A stretch of 39,767 bases of DNA, taken from positions 1 through 39,767 of the forward strand of contig CAVIWF010000018.1 of assembly GCA_963646285.1 (NCBI GenBank), in the 5' to 3' direction. Made by a program: the position numbers and the translations under genes. The DNA comes from CAKUFA01 sp963646285. Its GTDB lineage: Bacteria; Bacillota; Clostridia; Christensenellales; Aristaeellaceae. Below the pieces are notes generated by a model. The model did not search any database. It was not told the origin of the DNA and worked only from the letters and a program-made list of their open reading frames with translations. Below, in pieces: positions 1-7,852 of the stretch. Each line of letters starts with the position of its first letter. The first letter of the stretch is position 1.

Positions 1-181
1 GTATAATATTCTGATGCTTTCCTCCGTGGCACAGGGAACCGTGGCACCCATGGGGTTGAAATCCTACCAGACCGTAGAAGCATTGATGGCGACCGCCGAC
101 TTGAAAGATAAAAAAATATATGTGATTCCCAACGGCAGTACCGTTGTACCTTATGTGAAAGAAGGAGCGAAACGAAAATGA
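1..181 (+). CDS. C-terminal fragment of a possible LarA-like (nickel-dependent lactate racemase family) protein
   Basis: An open frame enters from the left edge (first full codon at base 2) and ends at the TGA at 179-181. About 59 residues are visible, with the segments LSSVAQGTVAPMG and IYVIPNGSTVVPYV. A short final strand with a VIPxG-type turn and a hydrophobic end recalls the C-terminus of LarA/DUF2088 proteins, but this is from memory of the family and the catalytic part is outside the window. The stop overlaps the aminotransferase start (ATGA), so the two are translationally coupled and probably share an operon. The reading frame is well supported; the family name is tentative. Confidence 0.4.
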   Translation, partial: YNILMLSSVAQGTVAPMGLKSYQTVEALMATADLKDKKIYVIPNGSTVVPYVKEGAKRK

Positions 182-1332
182 AGGAGTACATTGCCAAACG
201 TTTTCAGCACCGCAGTGCAGGCTTGACCTTGGACACAGAAGCCCTGCACCGCTACAACGATGTGATTGACCTGAGCATCGGCGACACGGACTTTACCACC
301 GATCGCCGCATTATTGATGCTGCCTATCACGATGCCTGCAACGGCTACACCCATTACGGCGACCCCAAAGGCGACCCGGAGCTGATTGATGCCATTCGCC
401 AGGCCTGGAAGGAAGATTTCCAGCAGGACATCAGCGCCGATGAAGTGTTGGTGACCACCTCCAGCTGCATGGGCATGTCCCAAACCCTTTTGAGTCTGCT
501 GAATCCCGGAGATGAGGTGATTGTCTTCGGTCCTTATTTTGCCGACTACAAGAATCAAATTGAACTGGCTGGCGGTGTGCTGGTGGAAGTTGAAACCTGT
601 GAGGAGCAGATGTACCGGCCCGACGAAGCGGCCGTCCGCAGTGCCATCACCCCTCGCACCCGTGCCATGATCGTAAACACTCCCACCAACCCTACCGGCG
701 CAGCTTACGACTTGGAAACGCTGCAAATGCTGGCTAAGGTTGCTAAGGAAAAAGATTTGCTGGTGCTGGCGGATGAAATCTATACCCGGTACCTGTATGA
801 CGGGGCATTTGTGCCCATGCGTACCCTGCCCGGCATGGCAGACCGGACCGTGACCCTGAACAGCTTTTCAAAGAACTTTATGATGACCGGTTGGCGTGTG
901 GGCTACATCATTGCTCACCCTGACCTGATCAGCGTATTCAAGCACGTTAACGACGCATTGACCTATTCCGCCCCTGCCATGTCCCAGCGGGCAGCCATTA
1001 AGGCGCTGACTCTCCGGGATGTGATTGCTGATGAATATATATCCAAATATCGTTCACGTGTATACAAGGTTGCCGAAGCCATTGCGGATATTTCTTATCT
1101 GACCATCTTCAAGCCCCGGGGCACCTTCTACGCCTTCCCCGGCATCAGCAAAACCGGCATGGATGATAAGACCTTCTGCAATTATTTGTTGGAGAAAGCC
1201 CACATCATGGTATCCCCCGGCTGCGTCTTCGGCAAGGCTGGCAACGGTCATTTCCGCATTGCCTGCACCACCTCCGAGGAGAAAATCACCGAGGCCATGG
1301 AGCGGCTGAAGAAGTTAGAAAAAGATTTTTGA
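178..1332 (+). CDS. Class I/II PLP-dependent aminotransferase
   Basis: A 384-residue fold-type I aminotransferase, the normal length for the AspC/PatA group. Visible motifs are the NTPTNPTGA substrate/PLP loop, the DEIYTRYLYDG segment containing the PLP-ring aspartate and tyrosine, and SFSKNFMMTGWRVGY, whose lysine (about K232) should form the Schiff base. The FRIACTT segment near the C-terminus holds the carboxylate-binding arginine. It would move an amino group between an amino acid and a 2-oxo acid in the cytoplasm; the exact substrate cannot be read. The start overlaps the preceding stop as ATGA and has a GAAGGAG ribosome site about ten bases upstream. The amino-acid importer directly downstream suggests a role in amino-acid metabolism. 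No terminator is seen after the stop. Confidence 0.9.
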   Translation: MKEYIAKRFQHRSAGLTLDTEALHRYNDVIDLSIGDTDFTTDRRIIDAAYHDACNGYTHYGDPKGDPELIDAIRQAWKEDFQQDISADEVLVTTSSCMGMSQTLLSLLNPGDEVIVFGPYFADYKNQIELAGGVLVEVETCEEQMYRPDEAAVRSAITPRTRAMIVNTPTNPTGAAYDLETLQMLAKVAKEKDLLVLADEIYTRYLYDGAFVPMRTLPGMADRTVTLNSFSKNFMMTGWRVGYIIAHPDLISVFKHVNDALTYSAPAMSQRAAIKALTLRDVIADEYISKYRSRVYKVAEAIADISYLTIFKPRGTFYAFPGISKTGMDDKTFCNYLLEKAHIMVSPGCVFGKAGNGHFRIACTTSEEKITEAMERLKKLEKDF

Positions 1333-1349
1333 AAAATGAAAATTTATGC

Positions 1350-1377
1350 TTGACAAGTGCATATTATCGTGTATAAT
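1350..1377 (+). promoter_or_regulatory. Consensus sigma-A promoter of the amino-acid ABC importer
   Basis: TTGACA at 1350-1355 and TATAAT at 1372-1377, both perfect consensus, are separated by 16 bases. The site lies in the gap between the aminotransferase stop (1332) and the binding-protein start (1418), so the importer can be transcribed independently. A promoter this strong usually needs a repressor, which fits the dyad over its -10. Confidence 0.85.
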
Positions 1378-1385
1378 CATACACG
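1368..1385. promoter_or_regulatory. Operator-like inverted repeat over the -10 (possibly an ARG box)
   Basis: CGTGTAT (1368-1374) and ATACACG (1379-1385) form a perfect 7-base inverted repeat around AATC, covering the whole -10 hexamer. The core TGTATAATCATACA resembles the AT-rich ARG boxes bound by ArgR/AhrC-type repressors. The dyad and its position are seen directly; the regulator is inferred. Confidence 0.5.
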
Positions 1386-1417
1386 TACCCTGAATAAAGT
1401 AAACGGAGGAAACGAAC

Positions 1418-2212
1418 ATGAAGAAGATGCTTGCTCTCGTATTGGTTGCCTGCATGGTGCTGTGCACGGCTGTTGCAGCATCCGCTGAAACGGTGCTGGA
1501 AAAGGTGAAGGCCGCTGGTGTGCTGGTGGTTGGTACCGAAGCTACCTATGGCCCCTACGAATTCCTGGATGACGATGCAAACCCCATCGGCTGCGACATT
1601 TGGCTGGCACAGCAGATTGCTGACGAGCTGGGCGTTGAGCTGAAGGTGCAGGACATGGCTTTCGACGGCATCATTGATGCTGTAAAGTCCGGCGTTGTGG
1701 ACATCGGCATTGCCGCTTTCACCGTGAGTGAAGAGCGTGCCAAGGTCATCGACTTCAGCAATCAGTACGAACTGAGCGAGCAGCTGTTCATTGTTAAGAA
1801 GGGCAACGGCGAAGCTTATGCCACCAAGGAAGCCATTGCTGGCCTGAAGGTTGGCGCACAAATGGGCACCATCCAGTCCCAGCTGATCACCTCCGCCCTG
1901 CCTGACAGCGAACTGTTCGAGCTGGATACCTATCCGAACCTGGCCATGGAAACCGTAAACGGCAACATCGCCGGCTTCGTGTGCGACAAGGCCGTTGGTG
2001 AAGGCATGGTTGCCCAGAACGACAATCTGGAAATCTCCGGCCTGACCTTCACTGCAGAAGAAGCTTCCTTCGGCAAGGCCTGCGTTGTGGCTCAGGGCAA
2101 TGAAGATTTCCTGGCAGTGGTCAACACCGTGGTGGATCGTGTTGTGGCTGACGGCTCCTACCTGGAAGCCTTCGACAAGTACAACGCCATCTGGGCTCCC
2201 TCTGCTGAGTAA
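1418..2212 (+). CDS. Amino-acid ABC transporter substrate-binding protein
   Basis: 264 residues, typical for family 3 solute-binding proteins. An N-terminal signal peptide (KK, then a hydrophobic core ending AASAET) sends it out of the cell. The cluster 3 binding-protein pattern follows: GVLVVGTEATYGPYEF, then GCDIWLAQQIADELG, then the lobe motif DIGIAAFTVSEERAKVIDFS, whose arginine normally holds the ligand carboxylate. No clear lipobox is present, so anchoring is uncertain. The ribosome site is GGAGG about eight bases before the ATG. It is the first gene of the importer and is followed by a hairpin that would favour excess binding protein over membrane parts. A polar amino acid is the likely ligand; which one cannot be told. 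Confidence 0.9.
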   Translation: MKKMLALVLVACMVLCTAVAASAETVLEKVKAAGVLVVGTEATYGPYEFLDDDANPIGCDIWLAQQIADELGVELKVQDMAFDGIIDAVKSGVVDIGIAAFTVSEERAKVIDFSNQYELSEQLFIVKKGNGEAYATKEAIAGLKVGAQMGTIQSQLITSALPDSELFELDTYPNLAMETVNGNIAGFVCDKAVGEGMVAQNDNLEISGLTFTAEEASFGKACVVAQGNEDFLAVVNTVVDRVVADGSYLEAFDKYNAIWAPSAE

Positions 2213-2232
2213 GCATTCACTTATGAAGGCAT

Positions 2233-2265
2233 ACCGGAAAGCTGTTCAGCAGCTTTCCGGTTTTC
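2233..2265 (+). terminator. Intra-operon hairpin after the binding-protein gene
   Basis: A perfect 12-base stem (2233-2244 with 2250-2261), loop TTCAG, followed by a short T run. It lies between the binding-protein and permease genes and probably acts as a leaky terminator or 3' RNA stabiliser that raises binding-protein yield. Confidence 0.7.
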
Positions 2266-2298
2266 GCCGTATTTCTCCACCATGGAAGGAGCAATGGC

Positions 2299-2994
2299 AT
2301 GGAATTTCTAACGACAATGTGGAATCTCGTTACCAAGTATTCCGGATTTTTTCTGGAAGGCGTGGGCAATACGCTGATTCTTTCTTTCTTCACCGTATTG
2401 CTTGGCACCATTCTCGGTACCCTGATGGCCACAGCACGCATGAGCAAGATTGCTCCCCTGCGCTGGTTTGCCGCGGCATACATTGAATTCTTCCGTGGCA
2501 CGCCTCTGATGGTGCAGCTGATGTTCATCTTCTACGGCTTGCCCATGATTGGCATTACCTTCCCGAATGTAAGCTTCATCCCCAACTTTGACCGATTTGC
2601 CGCTGGTGTTGTGGCCATGAGCCTGAACAGCTGCGCTTATGTGGCTGAGATCATCCGCTCTGGTATTCAGGCCGTGGATAAGGGACAGACAGAAGCGGCT
2701 CGCAGCCTAGGCTTTCATGAAGGTCAGGCCATGCGGTTGGTCGTTCTCCCCCAGGCAATCAGGAACATTCTCCCTGCCCTTGGCAACGAATTTGTGACCG
2801 ACATTAAGGAATCCTCCATTGTATCCGTCATTGGCATTGCCGATTTGATGTACCGCTCCAAGGGCGTGATCGCCAAGACCTACAACAGCTTGGAGTGCCT
2901 GGCCATTGCCGCTATTATTTACTTTGTGATGACTTTCGTCAGCAGCCGGCTGATTGCTCTTTTGGAAAGGAAGATGTCCCGTGGCAGAAAATAA
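2299..2994 (+). CDS. Amino-acid ABC transporter permease (HisM/GlnP family)
   Basis: 231 residues, normal length for a His/Glu/Gln/Arg/opine-type permease. The protein is strongly hydrophobic with about five membrane segments. It starts with the family's typical GVGNTLILSFF first helix and contains the EAA loop EAARSLGFHEGQAM followed by LPQAIRNILPALGNEF, which docks on the ATPase. AAYIEFFRGTPLMVQL is the other strongly conserved stretch. Only one permease gene is present, so the channel is probably a homodimer. The ATG has a GGAAGGAG ribosome site. Its 3' end overlaps the ATPase start by 14 bases. Confidence 0.93.
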   Translation: MEFLTTMWNLVTKYSGFFLEGVGNTLILSFFTVLLGTILGTLMATARMSKIAPLRWFAAAYIEFFRGTPLMVQLMFIFYGLPMIGITFPNVSFIPNFDRFAAGVVAMSLNSCAYVAEIIRSGIQAVDKGQTEAARSLGFHEGQAMRLVVLPQAIRNILPALGNEFVTDIKESSIVSVIGIADLMYRSKGVIAKTYNSLECLAIAAIIYFVMTFVSSRLIALLERKMSRGRK

Positions 2995-3724
2995 AGAAAC
3001 CATCATTAAGGTCAATCACCTTTCCAAAAGCTTTGGCGACCTGCATGTGCTCAATGACATCAGCACTGAGTTCAAGGCTCAGGAAGTGGTCAGCATTATC
3101 GGCCCTTCCGGCGGCGGCAAGAGCACCTTCCTCCGGTGCCTGAACCTGCTGGAAATCCCCACGGAGGGCGAGATTTTCTTTGATGGGGTTGACATTTGCA
3201 GCAAAAAAGTGGATGTGGACCTGCACCGGCAAAAAATGGGCATGGTGTTTCAGCAGTTCAATCTGTTTGAAAACATGAACGTGATGAAGAACCTGACCAT
3301 TGCCCCCATGAAGATCCTGAAAATGACCAAGGACGAGGCGGAGAGCCGTGCCCATGCGCTGATCAAGCGGGTAGGTTTGGCAGACAAGCTGACTTCCTAT
3401 CCCAGCCAGCTTTCCGGCGGGCAGAAGCAGCGTATCGCCATTGTTCGTGCCTTGATGATGAACCCGGCCGTCATGCTTTTCGATGAGCCCACCAGTGCCC
3501 TTGACCCTGAAATGGTCGGTGAAGTACTGGGGGTTATGCGTGACCTGGCAGAAAGCGGCATGACCATGATTGTGGTCACCCACGAAATGCGCTTTGCCCG
3601 GGAGGTCAGTACCCGCACCCTGTTCCTGGATGGGGGCACGATCGGTGAGGACAAGCCTTCCAAGGAATTGTTTGAACACCCGGAAAATCCTCGGCTGGTC
3701 AGCTTCCTGGAAAAGGTGCTGTAA
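2981..3724 (+). CDS. Amino-acid ABC transporter ATP-binding protein (GlnQ type)
   Basis: 247 residues from a GTG start. It shows Walker A GPSGGGKST, the Q-loop region MVFQQFNLFENMNV, the signature LSGGQKQR, Walker B VMLFDEPTSALD and the switch histidine in VTHEMRFA. The MVFQQFNLF and FDEPTSALDPEMV variants are characteristic of polar amino-acid importers. I chose GTG 2981 because GGAAAGGAAG lies seven bases upstream; a TTG at 2954 extends the frame but has no ribosome site and lies deeper in the permease gene. The protein drives the upstream binding protein and permease. A strong terminator follows. Confidence 0.93.
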   Translation: MAENKETIIKVNHLSKSFGDLHVLNDISTEFKAQEVVSIIGPSGGGKSTFLRCLNLLEIPTEGEIFFDGVDICSKKVDVDLHRQKMGMVFQQFNLFENMNVMKNLTIAPMKILKMTKDEAESRAHALIKRVGLADKLTSYPSQLSGGQKQRIAIVRALMMNPAVMLFDEPTSALDPEMVGEVLGVMRDLAESGMTMIVVTHEMRFAREVSTRTLFLDGGTIGEDKPSKELFEHPENPRLVSFLEKVL

Positions 3725-3738
3725 TCTTGCCTGCAAAA

Positions 3739-3777
3739 AGCTCCTGCGACTGATGCGCCGCAGGAGCTGATTTTTGT
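3739..3777 (+). terminator. Rho-independent terminator of the amino-acid importer operon
   Basis: A perfect 10-base stem (AGCTCCTGCG at 3739-3748, complement at 3759-3768), a 10-base loop, then GATTTTTGTTT. It sits in the short gap between convergent genes ending at 3724 and 3787. Confidence 0.85.
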
Positions 3778-3786
3778 TTCAGCGGA

Positions 3787-6213
3787 TTATCTTGCCGGGA
3801 AATACATCCCTTGTTGAATCAGGATGTCGCTGTCCGTCTGCACCTTTGCAAGGATGCGCAGTGCATCCTCCCCTTCTGCCAGCTTGGGACAGAAATCATT
3901 GTAGGGCACACTGCTGCTGGTAAGCACAGGCAGCAGGTTCAGAGTGGTGCCCAGATAGGTATCCCCGCTGAAACGCAGGCGAAGCTGCGCCAGCATGGCG
4001 TCAAAAGTGGTCATATCGTGGGTACCGCCAAACATCAGGTTGCCAAGGCTGTAGATGATCAGCGTACCACCACGGTATTCAATGCCCTGCACCACGTGAG
4101 GATGGGTGCCTACCACAATATCCACCCCGGCATCCACCGCATCCTGGGCCATGAGCTGCTGCAAGTCACTGCTGTGGGTGGGGCTGTATTCCGTTCCCCA
4201 ATGGCAGCTGTAAATCACCACGTCGCAGCCCAGAGAGCGGAGCTGATCCACTTCCGTTTTAATGATGGTTCGATCCTGCCGCCAGATGGTTTCCCGGCAG
4301 CCGGCAAAGCCGATTTTGTGCCCATCCTTTTCCCAGATGTACAGCTGTCCATAGCCGCTGTAGGGCATGTTGGCATCCCGCAGCGCCTGCACGGTGGATG
4401 CACGTCCCTCCTGGCCGTAGTCGATATGATGATTATTGGCAATGTTCACCTGATCTACCCCGGAACGCCACAGCACAGCCGTGTAGGCAGGCAAGCCCCG
4501 GAAGCGGTACAGCTTATCCTTGTCTTCTCCTTTGCCATCGGACTTCAGCACACATTCCAGGTTAAGGAAGGTCATATCATCCGACTTGAAAATTTCCACC
4601 AAGTTCTTAAAGGGATAATCGTACCCTTCCTGCTCCAGCACAGCCGGGAACGCATCCTCCGCATGCTGCCACTTTTCCCGGGTACCCAGCACCACATCGC
4701 CCCCAAGGGTCAGCACCAGTTCCGACTCTCCATCCTGCAAGTCGGTGGCCGTGGCTGTCACTTCCAGAATGCGATTATTGGATACCCCTGCTTCGGCATT
4801 GGCAACCTGTTGAACCCGTTCCTCCGGATCATCGGTCAGGATGATTCTTGTGCCGGCAGGAATGTGAGTATAAATCCAGTAAGCATTGATTTCTCCGTCC
4901 CCCGTGTTATTTTCCATGCGGACGCAGCCGTGGGATGCTTTCTGTCCCAGATAAGGCAGCTGCGCCGAGAAGTCCAGCTTGCCGCTCTGCTTTTTCCACC
5001 CCAGCTGATGGATCAGGTTGCCGCCATCATAACGGATGGGATAGCTGTAGGTGTAACCTTCATCACTGAAGCTTTCCATGTGCTCCCCGGTAATGAAGGA
5101 GCCTGCTGCCGTTTCCCGAATCAGCCGATCCTGTGCAGCCAAGCCCGTGGAGATGGGCATGGTCCAGATTGGCTTTCCCTCTTCATAAATGGTCATGGTC
5201 TGCTGACGCTTATTCACCAGCAGGCCGTACTTTGTTTGGGGCTTCACCACCATCAGTCGATCAGTGGGCACATAGCCTTCCGTATAAGAACCGTCTTCAT
5301 GGTTCCATGCACCGATGAGACACCAGCCATCCTCCCGAACTTCCTTGACTTCAACCGCCTGGGTGCCGCAGTGCAGGGTGCCCAGCACCTTGGATTCCTT
5401 GGAAGCCAGCGCATACACATTTTGATGGGTATGCTTGGCGGCACTGGTGGGGCGAACCACCGTTGCCGGTGCAGTCATGAGCTGCCAGATGGTCGCATCA
5501 TCATCTCCGTCTTCCGGCATGATTTTCCCCGTCACGGCCACCTGATACGCAGGCGACGGCGCATCGACTATTGTCACAGGAATTTCCACGGCATAGGCAG
5601 GATTGTCGGTGGCATAGAGCCGCAGCACATAATCTCCTGCTTCGGCGGCCTTTCCATTCAGCTTGCCATCCCAGTGATAGGTGGTGGGTTTTGTGCCCAC
5701 CTGCCGACGCTTGGTCGCCAGCAGGGTCTGCATATCATCTGCCCGGTAAAACTCCACCATGAGCTGTCCTTCCCGCACCAGGGCGTACTCCACGTACCAG
5801 TCGCCGTCCCGGTAATAGGTGTCCCCGCTGGACAGGGCAAAGAGCAAGGCCTGATTGCATCTTTTCAGGTCAAAGGCCGTAGTGACTGTCTGGATCTGTC
5901 CATCGCTGCCCTGCCATTCCACAAAAAAGCTGTAACTGCCTTCCTGCATCCGCTCCTGATGATCCCCCAGGCCGTCCCATAGCAGGGTGTTGGCACCGGA
6001 TACCACATTCATCTCCAACCTGCGATAGGTGTTCAGGTTGTCCAGCACCGTCAGGCGCACAGTTCCGTTTCCCGGGCAGGTAACGGTCAGCGCATTTTCC
6101 TGAAAGCCCCGCAGCGTTCCGCTCCAGGAGACAGATAGGTCTTCCGCTTCCCCGGCTGCAGCAAAGCACAGCAGAAGCAACAGGCACAGCAGCAATCTCC
6201 GTATGGTCTTCAT
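3787..6213 (-). CDS. Secreted L,D-transpeptidase fused to a CapA-type metallophosphatase domain
   Basis: 808 residues. Order: signal peptide (1-23); two FlgD/Ig-like beta domains (about 25-115 and 130-215, each with a WDG turn and an AGDYVLRLYA or EGSYSFFVEW strand); an SH3-like domain (about 265-325); a YkuD L,D-transpeptidase domain (about 330-460) with ASHGCVRMEN and catalytic Cys430; and a C-terminal CapA/PgsA-type calcineurin-like domain (about 500-775). That domain has likely metal ligands in LGGDVVLG, LNLECVL, ANNHHIDYG, SCHWGTEY and VGTHPHVVQG. YkuD enzymes make or modify 3-3 peptidoglycan cross-links; CapA-type proteins are tied to poly-gamma-glutamate or capsule handling. The two activities usually sit on separate proteins. 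The ATG has GGAGGT seven bases upstream. The gene stands alone, convergent with the importer. Confidence 0.88.
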   Translation of the reverse strand: MKTIRRLLLCLLLLLCFAAAGEAEDLSVSWSGTLRGFQENALTVTCPGNGTVRLTVLDNLNTYRRLEMNVVSGANTLLWDGLGDHQERMQEGSYSFFVEWQGSDGQIQTVTTAFDLKRCNQALLFALSSGDTYYRDGDWYVEYALVREGQLMVEFYRADDMQTLLATKRRQVGTKPTTYHWDGKLNGKAAEAGDYVLRLYATDNPAYAVEIPVTIVDAPSPAYQVAVTGKIMPEDGDDDATIWQLMTAPATVVRPTSAAKHTHQNVYALASKESKVLGTLHCGTQAVEVKEVREDGWCLIGAWNHEDGSYTEGYVPTDRLMVVKPQTKYGLLVNKRQQTMTIYEEGKPIWTMPISTGLAAQDRLIRETAAGSFITGEHMESFSDEGYTYSYPIRYDGGNLIHQLGWKKQSGKLDFSAQLPYLGQKASHGCVRMENNTGDGEINAYWIYTHIPAGTRIILTDDPEERVQQVANAEAGVSNNRILEVTATATDLQDGESELVLTLGGDVVLGTREKWQHAEDAFPAVLEQEGYDYPFKNLVEIFKSDDMTFLNLECVLKSDGKGEDKDKLYRFRGLPAYTAVLWRSGVDQVNIANNHHIDYGQEGRASTVQALRDANMPYSGYGQLYIWEKDGHKIGFAGCRETIWRQDRTIIKTEVDQLRSLGCDVVIYSCHWGTEYSPTHSSDLQQLMAQDAVDAGVDIVVGTHPHVVQGIEYRGGTLIIYSLGNLMFGGTHDMTTFDAMLAQLRLRFSGDTYLGTTLNLLPVLTSSSVPYNDFCPKLAEGEDALRILAKVQTDSDILIQQGMYFPAR

Positions 6214-6380
6214 GGGTCCTACCTCCGGCTATCATTCCAATGGTTGGTAGATTCGCCGTCCCTGCCGTTTTTTCCTTCCTTTTAAGGAAAACCTCTTTCG
6301 ATCATGTTGCAGTCGTCACGATCTTTTGTGCATCTGGCATCAATCGCTATCTGTTTTTGTGCAAAAGCATGGAAAAATGG

Positions 6381-6475
6381 GTCAATTTCTGCCCTGCGTG
6401 TACATTGTGAACAACCGTTGTTCGAAATGCTTGTCAATTTCGTCAATTTCATTTTTTTGAAAAAATCGCTATAAT
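6381..6475 (+). promoter_or_regulatory. Control region of the sugar ATPase gene within the 6214-6547 divergent gap
   Basis: The gap 6214-6547 holds no convincing gene. A TATAAT -10 lies at 6470-6475 with only a poor -35 (about 6446-6452). Over and upstream of the -35, the 9-mer GTCAATTTC occurs at 6433-6441 and 6442-6450 in direct tandem, with a third copy at 6381-6389. A perfect palindrome GAACAAC-C-GTTGTTC spans 6409-6423. Further left, TTTTCCTT (6270-6277) and AAGGAAAA (6284-6291) form a small hairpin on the side of the transpeptidase/CapA gene. A weak -35 beside repeats and a palindrome suggests activator plus operator control, by inference. Confidence 0.55.
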
Positions 6476-6547
6476 GACGGTAAACAAAGGCGTTGCAGAA
6501 CGCATTGCGCAGGCTCGTCCTGCAAGATGACAAGGAGGAAGTAATCA

Positions 6548-7669
6548 ATGGCAAGTGTATCCCTGCAGCACATTTACAAGATCTATGCCGGCGGCGTGCA
6601 GGCCGTCAGCGATTTTTGCCTGGACATCGAAGACAAGGAGTTCATCGTTCTGGTCGGACCTTCCGGCTGCGGTAAGTCTACCACCCTGCGCATGGTTGCC
6701 GGCTTGGAAGAGATTTCCGACGGCGAGCTGTACATCGGCGACAAGCTGGTGAACGATGTTGCTCCTAAGGATCGCGACATCGCCATGGTGTTCCAGAACT
6801 ATGCTCTGTATCCCCACATGACCGTGTATGACAACATGGCTTTCGGCCTGAAGCTGCGCAAGACCCCCAAGGACGAGATCAAGCGCCGCGTGGAAGAAGC
6901 CGCCAAGATTCTGGACATTGCTCACCTGCTGAACCGGAAGCCCAAGGCTCTGTCCGGCGGCCAGCGTCAGCGTGTTGCTCTGGGACGTGCTATCGTTCGT
7001 GAACCCAAGGTCTTCCTGTTCGACGAACCTCTGTCCAACTTGGACGCTAAGCTCCGTGTGGCCATGCGTACTGAAATCACCAAGCTCCATCAGCGTCTGC
7101 AGACCACCTTCATCTATGTTACCCACGACCAGACCGAAGCTATGACCATGGCTTCCCGTATCGTGGTCATGAAGGACGGCGTTGTGCAGCAGGTGGACAG
7201 CCCCCAGAACCTGTACGACTATCCCACCAACCAGTTCGTGGCAGGCTTCATCGGCAGCCCTCAGATGAACTTCTTCAACGCCAAGCTGGAAAAGGAAGGC
7301 CAGGACGTAGTTGCCAAGTTCGGCACCAACAAGATCGTTGTGCCTTACAGCAAGGTATCCAAGTTTGTGGATGAAAGCTACATCGGCAAGGAAGTTGTGC
7401 TGGGCATCCGTCCTGAGAACATCAGCGACAAGCCCGCCATCCTGGAAGCCCTGTCCACCGCTACCATCGAGTGCGACGTGGAAGTGACCGAATTGATGGG
7501 CTCTGAAACCTACCTGTACCTGAAGACCTCCGGCAAGGATGACAACATCGTTGCCCGTGTGGATCCTCGTACCACCAGCCGTGCCGGCGAGAAGATTCGG
7601 GTAGCCTTCGACGTGAACCACCTGCACTTCTTCGACAAGGAGACCGAGAAGACCATTCTGGGTCGCTAA
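6548..7669 (+). CDS. Orphan carbohydrate ABC transporter ATPase (MsmK/UgpC type)
   Basis: 373 residues, full length for the MsmK/UgpC/MalK group. The ATPase domain has Walker A GPSGCGKST (37-45), Q loop MVFQNYALYPHMTV, signature LSGGQRQRV, Walker B VFLFDEPLSNLD and switch histidine THDQTEAMTM. The C-terminal regulatory TOBE/OB region (about 235-373) includes the typical VVLGIRPENI motif. No sugar permease or binding protein is nearby, and terminators flank the gene. In Firmicutes such orphan ATPases commonly energise several sugar importers encoded elsewhere; that role is inferred here. The ATG follows GGAGGAAG. Its codons look more uniform than those of neighbours, which would fit high expression. 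Confidence 0.93.
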   Translation: MASVSLQHIYKIYAGGVQAVSDFCLDIEDKEFIVLVGPSGCGKSTTLRMVAGLEEISDGELYIGDKLVNDVAPKDRDIAMVFQNYALYPHMTVYDNMAFGLKLRKTPKDEIKRRVEEAAKILDIAHLLNRKPKALSGGQRQRVALGRAIVREPKVFLFDEPLSNLDAKLRVAMRTEITKLHQRLQTTFIYVTHDQTEAMTMASRIVVMKDGVVQQVDSPQNLYDYPTNQFVAGFIGSPQMNFFNAKLEKEGQDVVAKFGTNKIVVPYSKVSKFVDESYIGKEVVLGIRPENISDKPAILEALSTATIECDVEVTELMGSETYLYLKTSGKDDNIVARVDPRTTSRAGEKIRVAFDVNHLHFFDKETEKTILGR

Positions 7670-7688
7670 TCGTTCATTGTACACAGAA

Positions 7689-7724
7689 GGGGCTTCTCTC
7701 TGAACAAGGGAGAAGCTCCTTTTT
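7689..7724 (+). terminator. Terminator of the sugar ATPase gene
   Basis: A 10-base stem, GGGGCTTCTC (7689-7698) with GAGAAGCTCC (7710-7719, one G-U pair), followed by five T residues. Confidence 0.85.
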
Positions 7725-7789
7725 GAGTCAGTCTTCCATCATTGAAGCCCAATCCCATCGGATGGCATGTGATTTACCCATCCCGGCGA

Positions 7790-7818
7790 TTGCATCCCTC
7801 CCGGCTGTGTGATACAAT
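7790..7818 (+). promoter_or_regulatory. Promoter of the nucleotide-sugar dehydratase gene
   Basis: TTGCAT (7790-7795), 17-base spacer, TACAAT (7813-7818). Transcription would begin near 7825, which excludes in-frame starts further upstream and places translation at ATG 7853. Confidence 0.75.
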
Positions 7819-7852
7819 AGACCCCGGAAGAAACACAAGGGAGAAGCGGAAC

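Noticed and set aside
3811..5982. A very long plus-strand open frame (723 codons) opposite the transpeptidase/CapA gene.
   Set aside because: It is the antisense shadow of a gene with clear domains; its translation has no recognisable motif, signal or ribosome site and is rich in His/Gln/Arg in the manner of antisense frames.
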